Of a DNA stretch of 64,000 nt, positions 9,064 through 17,317 are shown piece after piece (the stretch's first letter is position 1; the number at the start of each line of letters is the position of its first letter). The position numbers were made by a program, and so were the translations under genes. This stretch comes from Mycobacterium sp. 3519A (lineage in GTDB: Bacteria; Actinomycetota; Actinomycetes; Mycobacteriales; Mycobacteriaceae), in NCBI RefSeq assembly GCF_900240945.1, contig NZ_OESG01000011.1, positions 96,778 through 160,777 of the forward strand, written 5' to 3'. The notes under the pieces are model-generated. The model was given only the letters and a program-made list of their open reading frames with translations, did no database searches and was not told the origin of the DNA.

Positions 9064-9083
9064 GCACGCCAGTGTAAGCCCGA

Positions 9084-9110
9084 TTCTACGGCTATGAGAA
9101 CGTAATTCTC
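9084..9110 (-). promoter_or_regulatory. Operator-like element C upstream of the thioesterase
   Basis: Plus-strand reading gives TTCTA (9084-9088), 7 nt, GAGAA (9096-9100), 5 nt, TTCTC (9106-9110), with the core GAGAACGTAATTCTC. It fills the 50-nt gap between the TetR stop codon and the thioesterase start codon, so it can only be the thioesterase promoter. Confidence 0.6.
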
Positions 9111-9113
9111 GCG

Positions 9114-9833
9114 CTAGCTGGCGGCGAATCCGTGGGAGCAGAAGTCCCAGACTTCGTCCGCGGTGATCGGGTGGCCGGCGCCGTCCTCAGGCTCGCCGCT
9201 GTGCTGCGAGACGAACATCACGGTCTGCATCGTCATCGCGGCCATCCGCTTGGGATTGATGCCCTGGCGCAATTGGCCGGCCTCGGCCGCCGCTTCCATC
9301 AGCTCGGTGAGCAGCGCCAACAGCGGTGCGTGGGCGATGTTGACCTCGGACGGATGGGAGACAAGTAGCCGGGGTGCGAAGTCGGTGAACAGCGGCCGCT
9401 TTGCCGTCGGGTCGGGCCGCGAGGACTCGAACAGCAGCTGGACGGCGACTTTGAGGCGTTCGAGGGGGTCTTTCTGGCTCGATGTGGCGGCCCGGATCTG
9501 ATCGGCGGAGCGACTCAGAGCGTCCTCGAACAACGCGAGCAGCAGTTCGTGCTTACCATCAAACTGCAGGTAGAAGCTGCGTAGGGACTGCCGCGAACGG
9601 TCGACGACCTCTTGGACGGTGAAGTCGGTGCTGCCCTTTTCGATGATGATCGCCTGGGCGGCGTCGAGGAACCGCTGAACGCGCTGTGCGGCCCGGAGCT
9701 TCGCTGTCTTGATCGATCGCTCGACCGCGCGTTGCTTCCAGGCGGGTTCTTCGCTGGGACTGGTCACCGGCGGCTCGGATCCAGGCCGATTGGGGAGAAC
9801 ATGCACTGACTGTACCGGAGAACGCCTTGCCAT
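9114..9833 (-). CDS. TetR family transcriptional regulator, candidate master regulator of the island
   Basis: A 239-residue TetR regulator. A polar, proline-rich leader of about 45 residues precedes the helix-turn-helix domain (RVQRFLDAAQAIIIEKG ... FTVQEVVDRSRQSLRSFYLQF, roughly 50-100). The remainder is the helical ligand/dimer domain, which is unrelated to recognisable subfamilies. The start ATG 9833 has GAGG at proper distance; an internal GTG at about residue 23 is an alternative. It is divergent from an acyl-CoA dehydrogenase, with a perfect palindrome between them, and a related element lies right behind its stop codon. I infer that it binds GAGAA-N5-TTCTC elements at six promoters and responds to an acyl-CoA or acid from the pathway. 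Confidence 0.85.
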   Translation of the reverse strand: MARRSPVQSVHVLPNRPGSEPPVTSPSEEPAWKQRAVERSIKTAKLRAAQRVQRFLDAAQAIIIEKGSTDFTVQEVVDRSRQSLRSFYLQFDGKHELLLALFEDALSRSADQIRAATSSQKDPLERLKVAVQLLFESSRPDPTAKRPLFTDFAPRLLVSHPSEVNIAHAPLLALLTELMEAAAEAGQLRQGINPKRMAAMTMQTVMFVSQHSGEPEDGAGHPITADEVWDFCSHGFAAS

Positions 9834-9879
9834 CGCGGTCCTCGACCCCCTCGCGGTTTACGTGCCAGAGATTGTAACT

Positions 9880-9904
9880 TTCTCATCATGAGAATAGTAT
9901 TCTC
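9880..9904. promoter_or_regulatory. Operator-like element A, perfect palindrome in the tetR/acyl-CoA dehydrogenase divergent promoter
   Basis: Three half-sites alternate in orientation with 5-nt spacers: TTCTC (9880-9884), GAGAA (9890-9894), TTCTC (9900-9904). GAGAATAGTATTCTC is a perfect inverted repeat with one central base, extended by T and A on the outside. The left pair, TTCTCATCATGAGAA, is also perfect. The location 47 nt upstream of the tetR start and 50 nt upstream of the acyl-CoA dehydrogenase start fits autoregulation and control of the divergent gene. Confidence 0.65.
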
Positions 9905-9953
9905 ATTTTGGAGATAACAGTAGCCTTTGGATTTTTCTTCCCGGGAGCGCCGT

Positions 9954-11129
9954 GTGCAATTGACCTTCGACGCTGACGTCGAGGCCTTCCGCGCGGAGTT
10001 CGCGGCCTTCCTGGACGAGCACCTTCCCTCCGAGGCCGAGGCGCTGGCGCGGTCGCGATCGAGCAGTCACGTGCCGCAGTGGGCGCGGCGCTGGCAACGG
10101 TTGATGTTCGACCACGGCTGGTTGTTGCCCGGCTATCCACCCGAGTTCGGCGGCCGAAACGCAACGTTGTTGCAGCAGTACGTGCACCAGGAAGAACTGG
10201 CACGTCGCCGCGTATATCTGACGTTCAATCCGCAGGGCGTCGGCATCATCTCCGCGTCGCTGATCTCCTTCGGCACGCCGGAACAACAACAACGGTGGGC
10301 GGTGCCCATCCTGCGCGCGGAGATGACGGCCTCGCTGGGGATGAGCGAACCCGGGGCGGGCTCCGATCTGGCGTCGCTGCGCACGCGGGCCGAGTCAGAC
10401 GGCGACCACTTCGTCGTCAACGGGCAGAAGGTGTGGACGTCGGGTGCCCACGACGCGGATGTGCTGCTGACTTTTGTTCGCACCGATCCGAATGCCGCCA
10501 AGCACAAGGGGATCAGCGCACTGATGATTCCGACGGACCTACCCGGTGTGGTCCGTCGCCCGTTCGCGTCCGCGTGCGACCGCGACGATCTGGACTTCAA
10601 CGAGGTCTTCTTCAACGACGTGCGGGTGCCCGCCGAGAATCTGGTCGGACCGCTGAACGAGGGCTGGCGGGTGGCCAGCGGCTCGCTGGGGCACGAACGA
10701 AACATGTTGTGGCTGAGTTACGCCGACCGACTGCAGGAGTTGGTGGAGGACTTCCGGCCGGCCACTGCCCTCAACCGTGACCGGTACGCCACGCTGGTGA
10801 TGGACAACCAGGCGTTGCGGTTGATGGGGTCGATCGCGTTGGCGCGCGCGGCGCGCGGCGACGAGGATCCCGCCGCGCTGTCGGTGCTCAAGCTGTTCGG
10901 GTCGGAAGCCTCACAGACGGCGTCCGAACACGCTATGAGCGCCTCGCGCGCTGACGCCCTGGTGCATCCCGCGATGTCGGGCCCGTACAGCGCGCACCAT
11001 CTCGACTTGTACCGCAGCGGCTGGTTCGAGCGCTACGTCCGGTCATTCGGCGGCACCATCGCCGGCGGCACTTCGGAAATCCAGCGAAACATCATCGCCC
11101 AGCGAGGGCTGGGCTTGCCCCGAAATTGA
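9954..11129 (+). CDS. Acyl-CoA dehydrogenase family protein
   Basis: A 391-residue flavin-dependent acyl-CoA dehydrogenase introducing the alpha-beta double bond of an acyl-CoA. Visible signatures include GMSEPGAGSDLA (FAD/acyl-CoA contact), VNGQKVWTSGAHDAD and the C-terminal GGTSEIQRNIIAQRGLGLP. The position that is Glu in YEGT-type medium-chain enzymes is Gly here, as usual for mycobacterial FadE proteins of this branch. The start is set at GTG 9954, with GGGAG upstream, by alignment with its close paralogue at 60628. It is followed 3 nt later by an enoyl-CoA hydratase, so the two catalyse successive beta-oxidation steps. Element A lies in its promoter. Confidence 0.9.
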   Translation: MQLTFDADVEAFRAEFAAFLDEHLPSEAEALARSRSSSHVPQWARRWQRLMFDHGWLLPGYPPEFGGRNATLLQQYVHQEELARRRVYLTFNPQGVGIISASLISFGTPEQQQRWAVPILRAEMTASLGMSEPGAGSDLASLRTRAESDGDHFVVNGQKVWTSGAHDADVLLTFVRTDPNAAKHKGISALMIPTDLPGVVRRPFASACDRDDLDFNEVFFNDVRVPAENLVGPLNEGWRVASGSLGHERNMLWLSYADRLQELVEDFRPATALNRDRYATLVMDNQALRLMGSIALARAARGDEDPAALSVLKLFGSEASQTASEHAMSASRADALVHPAMSGPYSAHHLDLYRSGWFERYVRSFGGTIAGGTSEIQRNIIAQRGLGLPRN

Positions 11130-11132
11130 GGA

Positions 11133-11921
11133 ATGACCGTGTACATCGACTACGAGGTCGCCGATCGCATCGGCACCATCACACTGAACCGGCCGGAAGC
11201 CGCCAACGCGCAGAATCCGGAACTGCTCGACGAACTCGACGCCGCCTGGACCCGCGCTGCCGAGGACCCCGATGTCGCGGTGATCATCCTGCGCGCCAAC
11301 GGAAAGCACTTCTCTGCGGGACATGATCTGCGGGGCGGCGGGCCGGTGCCGGACAAGATCACGCTCGACTTCATCATCCAGCACGAGGCCAAGCGGTATC
11401 TCGAGTACACCCTGCGTTGGCGTAACGTCCCCAAGCCGTCGATCGCCGCGGTCCAGGGCCGGTGCATCTCAGGTGGACTGCTGTTGTGCTGGCCGTGTGA
11501 CCTGATCATCGCCGCCGACGACGCGCAGTTCTCCGACCCGGTCGTGCTGATGGGCATCGGCGGCGTCGAATATCACGGGCATACTTGGGAATTGGGGCCG
11601 CGAAAGGCGAAGGAGATCCTGTTCACCGGCCGCTCGATGACAGCCGAAGAGGTGCTGAGCACCGGCATGGTCAACCGTGTCGTGTCGCGGGCCGAGCTCG
11701 ATTCCGAGACCCGCGCCTTGGCCGAGCAGATCGCCAAGATGCCGCCGTTCGCGCTGCGCCAGGCCAAGCGCGCCGTCAACCAGACTCTTGATGTGCAGGG
11801 GTTCTACGCGGCCATCCAGTCGGTGTTCGACATTCACCAGACCGGCCACGGCAACGCGCTGAGTGTCGGCGGGTGGCCGGTGTTGGTGAACCTCGACGAG
11901 ATGAAGGCCAACATCAAATAG
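11133..11921 (+). CDS. Enoyl-CoA hydratase/isomerase family protein
   Basis: A 262-residue crotonase-fold protein. The oxyanion-hole segments are KHFSAGHDLRG near residue 60 and GRCISGG near 112. The usual second catalytic glutamate region reads VLMGIGGVEYHGH, which is not canonical for hydratases. The reaction could therefore be hydration, isomerisation or ring hydrolysis rather than plain enoyl hydration. Length is normal. It is co-transcribed with the acyl-CoA dehydrogenase in front (3-nt gap) and ends at a large inverted repeat shared with the converging operon. Confidence 0.86.
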   Translation: MTVYIDYEVADRIGTITLNRPEAANAQNPELLDELDAAWTRAAEDPDVAVIILRANGKHFSAGHDLRGGGPVPDKITLDFIIQHEAKRYLEYTLRWRNVPKPSIAAVQGRCISGGLLLCWPCDLIIAADDAQFSDPVVLMGIGGVEYHGHTWELGPRKAKEILFTGRSMTAEEVLSTGMVNRVVSRAELDSETRALAEQIAKMPPFALRQAKRAVNQTLDVQGFYAAIQSVFDIHQTGHGNALSVGGWPVLVNLDEMKANIK

Positions 11922-11936
11922 CCTCGCCCCTCCCGC

Positions 11937-11995
11937 CGAGCGACCCCAAAATGTACGCGCTCACCGGCGTGTCGCCGTACAGACACGGTCACTCG
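11937..11995. terminator. Nested inverted repeat between convergent operons
   Basis: The outer arms CGAGCGACC (11937-11945) and GGTCACTCG (11987-11995) pair in 8 of 9 positions. An inner perfect 6-bp stem, CGTGTC (11968-11973) with GACACG (11982-11987), has an 8-nt loop. It lies between two convergent genes and probably ends transcription from both sides. No T-run follows, so a Rho-dependent or merely structural role is possible. Confidence 0.5.
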
Positions 11996-12020
11996 CGCGC
12001 AGGAAGGGTTACATCACGGG

Positions 12021-12812
12021 TTAGAGCTCGGCCAGCCTTGGTGCCGATCCGCGCGCCCGCAGCCCCGCCCCGGCCCGGCGGGTGAGTTCCTTTGCGCTGC
12101 CGAGCAATCCGTCGATCACCAGCGCCCGCTTCACGTGCCGGTGCAGGTCGTGTTCAGCGGTGAAGCCGATGCCGCCGAGCACCTGCTGGCAGTGCCGTGC
12201 GGCGGTCAGTGCGGCCTTGCCCGCGGCCGCTTTGGCCAGCATCGCGCTCAGGTCGGGACTCTCTGTGCCCGGCAGGATCAGCGTCGCTTCTGCGCCCTCG
12301 ATGGCCACCAACGTCTCGGCCAGCCTGTGCCGGACCGCTTGGAACGACGCGATCGGCCGACCGAACTGAACCCGGTCGAGCGCGTGCTGGCGGGCCAGGC
12401 TCAGCATCGCCCTCGCCGAGCCCACCAGCCACCAGCCCAGCGCCCGGCGGGCTTCGCCCATCCGCATCAACTCGCCGTCGGGCACGCGTCGTAGCGGCAG
12501 CCCGCCAAGTGTCGAGTCGACGCTGTTCGAGCGTTCCCACACCACCCATCCGCCGCCGGCGTACGGCATGGGCGGTGTCCCGCCGGGCAGACCGCCGATG
12601 GTCTCGAGCAGCACGTCGTTGATAACCGAAGCGTGCGAACCGGTTTCGCCGAGCAGCCGGAACACCAGCGGGATCGCTGCGTCCGGCATGTCGGACAGCA
12701 TGTCGGCCCAGCCCATGTCCGCCAGGGCGGCATCCAGATCGGTGCCGGACGCTGAGAGCATGGTCTTGCGCAGCCCGTCCTCGAGGAGATCGAGTTCGGA
12801 GTTCTCGGTCAC
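12021..12812 (-). CDS. Acyl-CoA dehydrogenase family protein, short partner subunit
   Basis: A 263-residue protein with the middle and C-terminal acyl-CoA dehydrogenase domains but a strongly reduced N-terminal helical domain. The recognisable C-terminal part runs from LSLARQHALDRVQFGRPIASFQAVRH to QVLGGIGFTAEHDLHRHVKRA. The start is GTG 12812, with AAGGAG 5 nt upstream; an overlapping GTG at 12818 has poor spacing. It lies directly behind a full-length acyl-CoA dehydrogenase. In actinobacterial steroid degradation such adjacent long/short pairs form alpha2beta2 enzymes acting on bulky cyclic acyl-CoAs. I infer the same here, which is one reason to think the island's substrate is cyclic. Confidence 0.82.
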   Translation of the reverse strand: MTENSELDLLEDGLRKTMLSASGTDLDAALADMGWADMLSDMPDAAIPLVFRLLGETGSHASVINDVLLETIGGLPGGTPPMPYAGGGWVVWERSNSVDSTLGGLPLRRVPDGELMRMGEARRALGWWLVGSARAMLSLARQHALDRVQFGRPIASFQAVRHRLAETLVAIEGAEATLILPGTESPDLSAMLAKAAAGKAALTAARHCQQVLGGIGFTAEHDLHRHVKRALVIDGLLGSAKELTRRAGAGLRARGSAPRLAEL

Positions 12813-12814
12813 CT

Positions 12815-13942
12815 TCACTCCTTCCCGAGGTCCAGCAGTCGGCGGGCGATGATGTTGCGCTGCACTTCGGCGGTGCCGCCGTAGATGGTGGCCGCCCGCG
12901 AGTACAGATACTCGGTGCGCCATGGGGTTTCGTCGAGTTCAACGGCGCCGGGCAGCAGATCGCGCGCGGTGTCGAAGAGTCGCTGTTCTGCGCTGCCCAG
13001 TAACACCTTGTCGATCGAGGTGTCGGGACCGAGCTTGTGGCCGTCGCCGAGTCGGTGCTGGGTGGCCCTGGACCGGCAGCGCAGGGTGTGCAGCGCCAGA
13101 TACGTCTCGCCCAGATCCGAATCCACGCTCTGCCCTTGCCGTTTCACCTCGTCGATCAGCGCGTCGAACCGCGAGTAGAGGTACGCGACGCGCTGCCAGA
13201 AGCACGTCGAGCGCTCGTAGGGCAGCAAATCCATGGCCAGCCGCCAACCGTCGCCGGGGTTGCCGAGCATCCGGTTCGCGGGCACCGCCACGTCGTCGAA
13301 GTACACCTCGCAGAACTCGTCGACGTCGTGCATGGTGCGCAATGGACGCACCGTGACGCCGGGACTGTCCAGATCGACGAAGAACGCGGTGAGTGCCTCG
13401 TGGTTGGGGGTGTCTGCGTCACCGGTGCGGGTCAGCAGGATGCACCGGGTGGCGTACTGGGCGAAGCTGGTCCACACCTTCTGGCCGTTGACGATCCACT
13501 GATCGCCGTCTTGGATGGCGCGGGTGCTCAGCGACGCCAGATCGCTGCCGGAGCCCGGTTCGGAGAAGCCTTGACACCACGATTCCTCGCCGGACAGCAG
13601 CCGCGGCACCATCTCGGCGGCCAATTCCGGCCGCGCGTAGTCGATCATTGTCGGGGTCAGCACGTCGAGCATCGAATACGGCCCGGGATGGTCGATTCCG
13701 CGTCCGACGATCTCTTCGCCGACGATCGCGCGCAGGATGTCGGGGCCGCCCAGGCCGCCTGCCGATTCCGGCCAGCCGTACCGCATCCAACCCGCGTCGT
13801 ACAACGCCTTCAGCACGCGAAGGTGCTGTGTCTGGTGCGCGTCGAGGGAGTCGTCACCCGGCGGGGGAGTGAGGTCGTTCTCGTTGAGCCATTCCCTTAG
13901 TGCGGTGCGGAATGCGACGGGGTCGTACAGGTCGCCCGTCAT
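12815..13942 (-). CDS. Acyl-CoA dehydrogenase family protein, long partner subunit
   Basis: A 375-residue acyl-CoA dehydrogenase. Conserved pieces are WCQGFSEPGSGSDLA, VNGQKVWTSFAQYA, and the C-terminal YGGTAEVQRNIIARRLLDLG. It probably heterodimerises with the product of the next gene, whose start codon falls only a few bases past this stop. Its own start overlaps the stop of the SnoaL-like gene by 4 nt (ATGA), so the operon is translationally coupled. It acts on an acyl-CoA intermediate of the island's substrate. The cyclic nature of that substrate is inferred, not shown. Confidence 0.88.
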   Translation of the reverse strand: MTGDLYDPVAFRTALREWLNENDLTPPPGDDSLDAHQTQHLRVLKALYDAGWMRYGWPESAGGLGGPDILRAIVGEEIVGRGIDHPGPYSMLDVLTPTMIDYARPELAAEMVPRLLSGEESWCQGFSEPGSGSDLASLSTRAIQDGDQWIVNGQKVWTSFAQYATRCILLTRTGDADTPNHEALTAFFVDLDSPGVTVRPLRTMHDVDEFCEVYFDDVAVPANRMLGNPGDGWRLAMDLLPYERSTCFWQRVAYLYSRFDALIDEVKRQGQSVDSDLGETYLALHTLRCRSRATQHRLGDGHKLGPDTSIDKVLLGSAEQRLFDTARDLLPGAVELDETPWRTEYLYSRAATIYGGTAEVQRNIIARRLLDLGKE

Positions 13943-14370
13943 CCTGCTTCCGGCCTACCGATCGCGTGGGGGCGGCCGGAGTCGTGGTCGCCGCTACGCC
14001 GAATGAAGGTCATGGCACGGGTTTTCAGCCGCCAGCCGTCTTCGGTGCGGACGTAGGTGTCGTTGTAATAGCCGATGCGCATGTCGTGCTTGGAGTGTTC
14101 GATGAAGCACAGCGGTTGGGTTCCGGTGGCGGCGTCCGGGTCGTCGGGATCGAGGTTGATCAGCGCGGTGCCCGTCATGAACAACCCCTTGGGCGCGGCG
14201 TCGACCAGTTCGGGGAAGCGGGCCAGCGTATAGGTGGAGCCGAACGCACTGTAGGTGCCGTCTGGGGTGAACACCGAAATCAGCCCGTCGATATCGCCCT
14301 GCGTGATCGTCACCGCGTACTTGGCGAGGGTCTGCTGGATCTCGACCAGATCCTCAATTCGACTGCTCAT
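13939..14370 (-). CDS. SnoaL-like / nuclear transport factor 2 fold protein
   Basis: A 143-residue cone-shaped alpha+beta barrel protein. The N-terminal helix (IEDLVEIQQTLAKYAVTITQGDIDGLISVF) followed by TPDGTY is the usual opening of SnoaL_4-type domains, and the core ends with GWRLKTRAMTFIRR. Such proteins are small isomerases, hydrolases or dioxygenase beta-like subunits. With a Rieske oxygenase alpha subunit 2 kb upstream in the same operon, a ring-hydroxylating beta-subunit-like or isomerase role is conceivable but unproven. It overlaps the amidohydrolase gene by 17 nt and the acyl-CoA dehydrogenase by 4 nt. Confidence 0.78.
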   Translation of the reverse strand: MSSRIEDLVEIQQTLAKYAVTITQGDIDGLISVFTPDGTYSAFGSTYTLARFPELVDAAPKGLFMTGTALINLDPDDPDAATGTQPLCFIEHSKHDMRIGYYNDTYVRTEDGWRLKTRAMTFIRRSGDHDSGRPHAIGRPEAG

Positions 14371-15574
14371 GTTTGAAGACCTTACCGCCCTTCATTACAA
14401 AGTTGACATCCCGTGTAACGCTGATATCCGCCAGTGGATCGCCGGGCACCGCGATGATGTCGGCGAGATTGCCCTCGGCGATGCGGCCCAGGTCCGGTTT
14501 GTCGATCAGGTCCGCGGCGACCGCGGTGGCGGCGCGCAGCACCGCGTCGGCGGGCATGCCCCACTCGACCAGCGTGACCAGTTCGTCGGCGTTGCGGCCG
14601 TGCGGGATCGCGGGCGCGTCGGTGCCGACGGCGATCTTCACGCCCGCCTCGTAGGCTGCCTTGATCGACGTGCGCGCCTTGGGAAACATTTCGGCGGCCT
14701 TGTCCTGCAACTCTTTTGGCGCCTTGGATACGTCCATGGCCTCCGCCAGCCGTCGGGTGGTGACCAGGAACCGGTCGTTGTCCACCATCATCTTCATGGC
14801 TTCGTCGTCCATCAGGAAGCCGTGCTCGATGCAGTCGATGCCGCACTCGATGGCGTGTTTGACCGCCTCGGCACCGTGCGTGTGGGCTGCCACCTTGAGC
14901 CCACGGCGGTGCGCCTCGTCGACGATGGCGCGCAGTTCCTCGTCCGAATAGTGTTGTGCGCCGGCCTCACCGGTCAGCGACATCACCCCACCTGAAACGC
15001 AGACCTTGATCAACTGCGCGCCGTGCTTGATCTGATAGCGCACGGCCTTGCGGATCTCGTCGACGCCGTTGGCGATGCCCTCTTCGACCGTCAGTTCAAG
15101 CGCGCCTGGCATGAACGCCGCGAACATCGTCGGGTCGAGATGCCCACCGGTCGGGGTGATCGCATGGCCGGCGGGGATCACCCGCGGCCCGTCGATCCAG
15201 CCTGCGTCGATCGCCTTGCTCAGCGCGACGTCGAGCAGGTAACCGCCTGTCTTGACGAACAATCCGAGGTTGCGCACAGTGGTGAAGCCCGCGCGCAGCG
15301 TGCGCCTGGCGTTGCCCACCGCGCGTAGCATGCGGGTCGGCGGATCGTCCTGCACCTGCGACAGGCCGGGGTTCTCGCCGCGCCCGCCCATCAGGAGGTT
15401 GACCTCCATGTCCATCAGGCCGGGCAGCAGGATCGCGTCGCCGAGATCGATGACGTCACCGTCTGCGGCGCCTCCGACGCCGACGATCCGGTCGCCTTCG
15501 ACCCGAACGATCCCGGGCCGGACGATCTCGCCGGCGTCGACGTCGAGCAGACCGGCCGCCTTCAGGGTCAGCAT
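14354..15574 (-). CDS. Amidohydrolase family protein lacking the N-terminal HxH metal motif
   Basis: A 406-residue composite-domain amidohydrolase (imidazolonepropionase/prolidase-like). The C-terminal metal-site elements are present: lysine in LIKVCVSGG, histidines in AAHTHGAEAVKHAI and CIEHG, and aspartate in VGTDAP. The N-terminal element, normally H-x-H after LPGLxDM, reads LPGLMDMEVNLLMGG. Two expected metal ligands are therefore replaced by E and N. The enzyme may bind one metal only, bind it differently, or catalyse something else. The start is ATG 15574; the longer upstream frame adds residues typical of an untranslated region. It lies in a minus-strand operon with the Rieske oxygenase and probably opens an amide, lactam or lactone, but this is inference. 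Confidence 0.8.
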   Translation of the reverse strand: MLTLKAAGLLDVDAGEIVRPGIVRVEGDRIVGVGGAADGDVIDLGDAILLPGLMDMEVNLLMGGRGENPGLSQVQDDPPTRMLRAVGNARRTLRAGFTTVRNLGLFVKTGGYLLDVALSKAIDAGWIDGPRVIPAGHAITPTGGHLDPTMFAAFMPGALELTVEEGIANGVDEIRKAVRYQIKHGAQLIKVCVSGGVMSLTGEAGAQHYSDEELRAIVDEAHRRGLKVAAHTHGAEAVKHAIECGIDCIEHGFLMDDEAMKMMVDNDRFLVTTRRLAEAMDVSKAPKELQDKAAEMFPKARTSIKAAYEAGVKIAVGTDAPAIPHGRNADELVTLVEWGMPADAVLRAATAVAADLIDKPDLGRIAEGNLADIIAVPGDPLADISVTRDVNFVMKGGKVFKHEQSN

Positions 15575-15656
15575 GATCGCGCCGAGACTACGGTTGTTGA
15601 CGGATTTCCGCCGAATTCCATCAGGAACCGTAGTTTCGGCGGGGTGTTGTGCACGT

Positions 15657-15986
15657 TCAGACCACCGGCTCCTTGATGCATGTGATGTATGTTGCGCCAC
15701 TGTCGAGTACGCGGGGCTGTTTCCACACCTCGATCGGGAACGACACGTTCACCAGTGACTGCATCATGTGGATGAGCGCCTTGGCGTCGTCGGGCATGCC
15801 GTCCAACGGGAACCTGGCGTCGCAGTACTCCATCACGGCCTCGAGTCGCGGGAACGCGGCGTCGTAGAACTCCTGCATCTCGGCCATGGTCGAGGACAAC
15901 CGCTTCTGGTAGCGCTCTTCCTCGGTGGGCAGGCACCAGTCGGTGAACCGTTCGAGGTCGGCGAACTCCTCGGGCAACTTAGGCAT
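15657..15986 (-). CDS. Conserved hypothetical protein next to Rieske oxygenase
   Basis: A 109-residue acidic, tryptophan-containing helical protein (MPKLPEEFADLERFTDWCLP...). No signal peptide, membrane segment or recognised domain. Its start overlaps the last 8 nt of the Rieske oxygenase gene, so translation is coupled. The position suggests an accessory or small subunit of that oxygenase, but the sequence itself gives no functional motif. Real coding is supported by the overlap and by normal codon use. Confidence 0.65.
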   Translation of the reverse strand: MPKLPEEFADLERFTDWCLPTEEERYQKRLSSTMAEMQEFYDAAFPRLEAVMEYCDARFPLDGMPDDAKALIHMMQSLVNVSFPIEVWKQPRVLDSGATYITCIKEPVV

Positions 15987-17310
15987 TGATCGCGTCCTTC
16001 TCGGCGGCCGTGGCTGGGGTCTGGCCGTTGGTCAGACCCTTCTCCTTCTTGTAGGCGTTCACGTAGTCCCACGCTGTCTTGTGCAGGTGACGCAGCAGAA
16101 TCTCCTGATCGCACAACGGGAATTCCTTGACCACCCGGGTATTGATCATCGTCTGGGTGGCCTCCAGAGTGTTCGCGTCCTGGAACGCGTACTCCTTGAA
16201 GGTGACCGCCGCCAGTTCGTGTGCAAGTCGCTCGCGGGTGTTCGTGGCCGGGACGAAGTACAGCGTGCACTCGAAGATGTGCTTGTCCACGTCGGTGGGC
16301 CAGTAGTGGTAAGTGAGGTACCAGCCCGGCGCCCACAACAGCAGCGTGAAGTTCGGGAAGAACTCGAACGAGTCCTGACCCCAGGCGTGATGGCGTGACG
16401 GATTGACGGCAGGCGGCAATTCGTCAGGCAGAATGCCTTTGATCTTCGGCCGGTCCCACGGGCCGAACAACCCGCTGTGCAGCACCCGTTCGATGGGCTT
16501 GACCATGCTCTCGTCCTTCGGCGGACTCATTCCGCCCCATGACGAGATCATCGAGTGGCGGCCCTTGATGTCGTAGTGCAGGGCCTCGAAGCCGTAGCTG
16601 GCCAGCTTCTCGGCTTCCTCTTTGACCGCCTGCTTCATGTGCAGGACCGGCGCGTGGTAGAACTCGACGAACGCGTCGATGAACAGCTTCCAGTTCGAGT
16701 TGACTTCGGCTCGGTACGAATACGTTTCGGTCATTTCGTGGAAGGGATAGCCCTCCAGACCTTTCGCGAAGTCGCCGAGATAGTCGACGAGCGGTTCGGC
16801 ATCGTTGTCGAAGTTGATGAAGATGAAGCCTTCCCACACTTCGCAGCGCACCGGAACCAGGCCGTAGTCGGCCTTGTTCAGGTCGAAGAACTCGCCCTCC
16901 TGCTGAACGAAGGTCAGATCGCCCTTCAAGGAGTAGCGCCAAGCGTGGTACTTGCAGGTGAACTGGCGGCACGTACCGGACACTTCCTCGCCCGGATAGT
17001 CGTTCCACACCAGCTTGTTTCCGCGGTGGCGGCACATGTTGTAGAAGGCGCGCACCTCGTTCTCGCCGTCCTTGACGATGATCACCGAGGTTCCTACGCC
17101 TGCCGACGGCATCTCGCGGGTGAAGTAGCTGCCCTTCTTGGGCAGCCGTTCGATGCGGCCGACGTTCAGCCAGCACCTTCTGAAGATCGCCTGCTGCTCG
17201 AGCTTCCACTGCTCTGGGTCGATCGAATCCGTGTAGTCGACGGGCGCGGTGCCGAGCTCCGGCCAGTTCTCTGTCCAGCTACCGGCTGCCGGTTTCGGGA
17301 AGAATGCCAC
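15979..17310 (-). CDS. Rieske non-heme iron oxygenase, alpha subunit
   Basis: A 443-residue ring-hydroxylating-type oxygenase. The Rieske [2Fe-2S] ligands are C93-x-H95 and C119-x2-H122 (CRH ... CKYH). The mononuclear iron site lies in NWKLFIDAFVEFYHAPVLH, with H219 and H224 as ligands and E216 as the acidic residue linking the two centres. Length and layout match aromatic-ring or terpenoid/steroid hydroxylases. A separate reductase and ferredoxin are needed, and none is found nearby, so electrons must come from elsewhere. It is the second gene of a minus-strand operon led by the carboxymuconolactone-decarboxylase-like gene (7-nt gap). It presumably attacks the ring of the island's substrate. 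Confidence 0.92.
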   Translation of the reverse strand: MAFFPKPAAGSWTENWPELGTAPVDYTDSIDPEQWKLEQQAIFRRCWLNVGRIERLPKKGSYFTREMPSAGVGTSVIIVKDGENEVRAFYNMCRHRGNKLVWNDYPGEEVSGTCRQFTCKYHAWRYSLKGDLTFVQQEGEFFDLNKADYGLVPVRCEVWEGFIFINFDNDAEPLVDYLGDFAKGLEGYPFHEMTETYSYRAEVNSNWKLFIDAFVEFYHAPVLHMKQAVKEEAEKLASYGFEALHYDIKGRHSMISSWGGMSPPKDESMVKPIERVLHSGLFGPWDRPKIKGILPDELPPAVNPSRHHAWGQDSFEFFPNFTLLLWAPGWYLTYHYWPTDVDKHIFECTLYFVPATNTRERLAHELAAVTFKEYAFQDANTLEATQTMINTRVVKEFPLCDQEILLRHLHKTAWDYVNAYKKEKGLTNGQTPATAAEKDAINA

Positions 17311-17317
17311 TGTTGAA

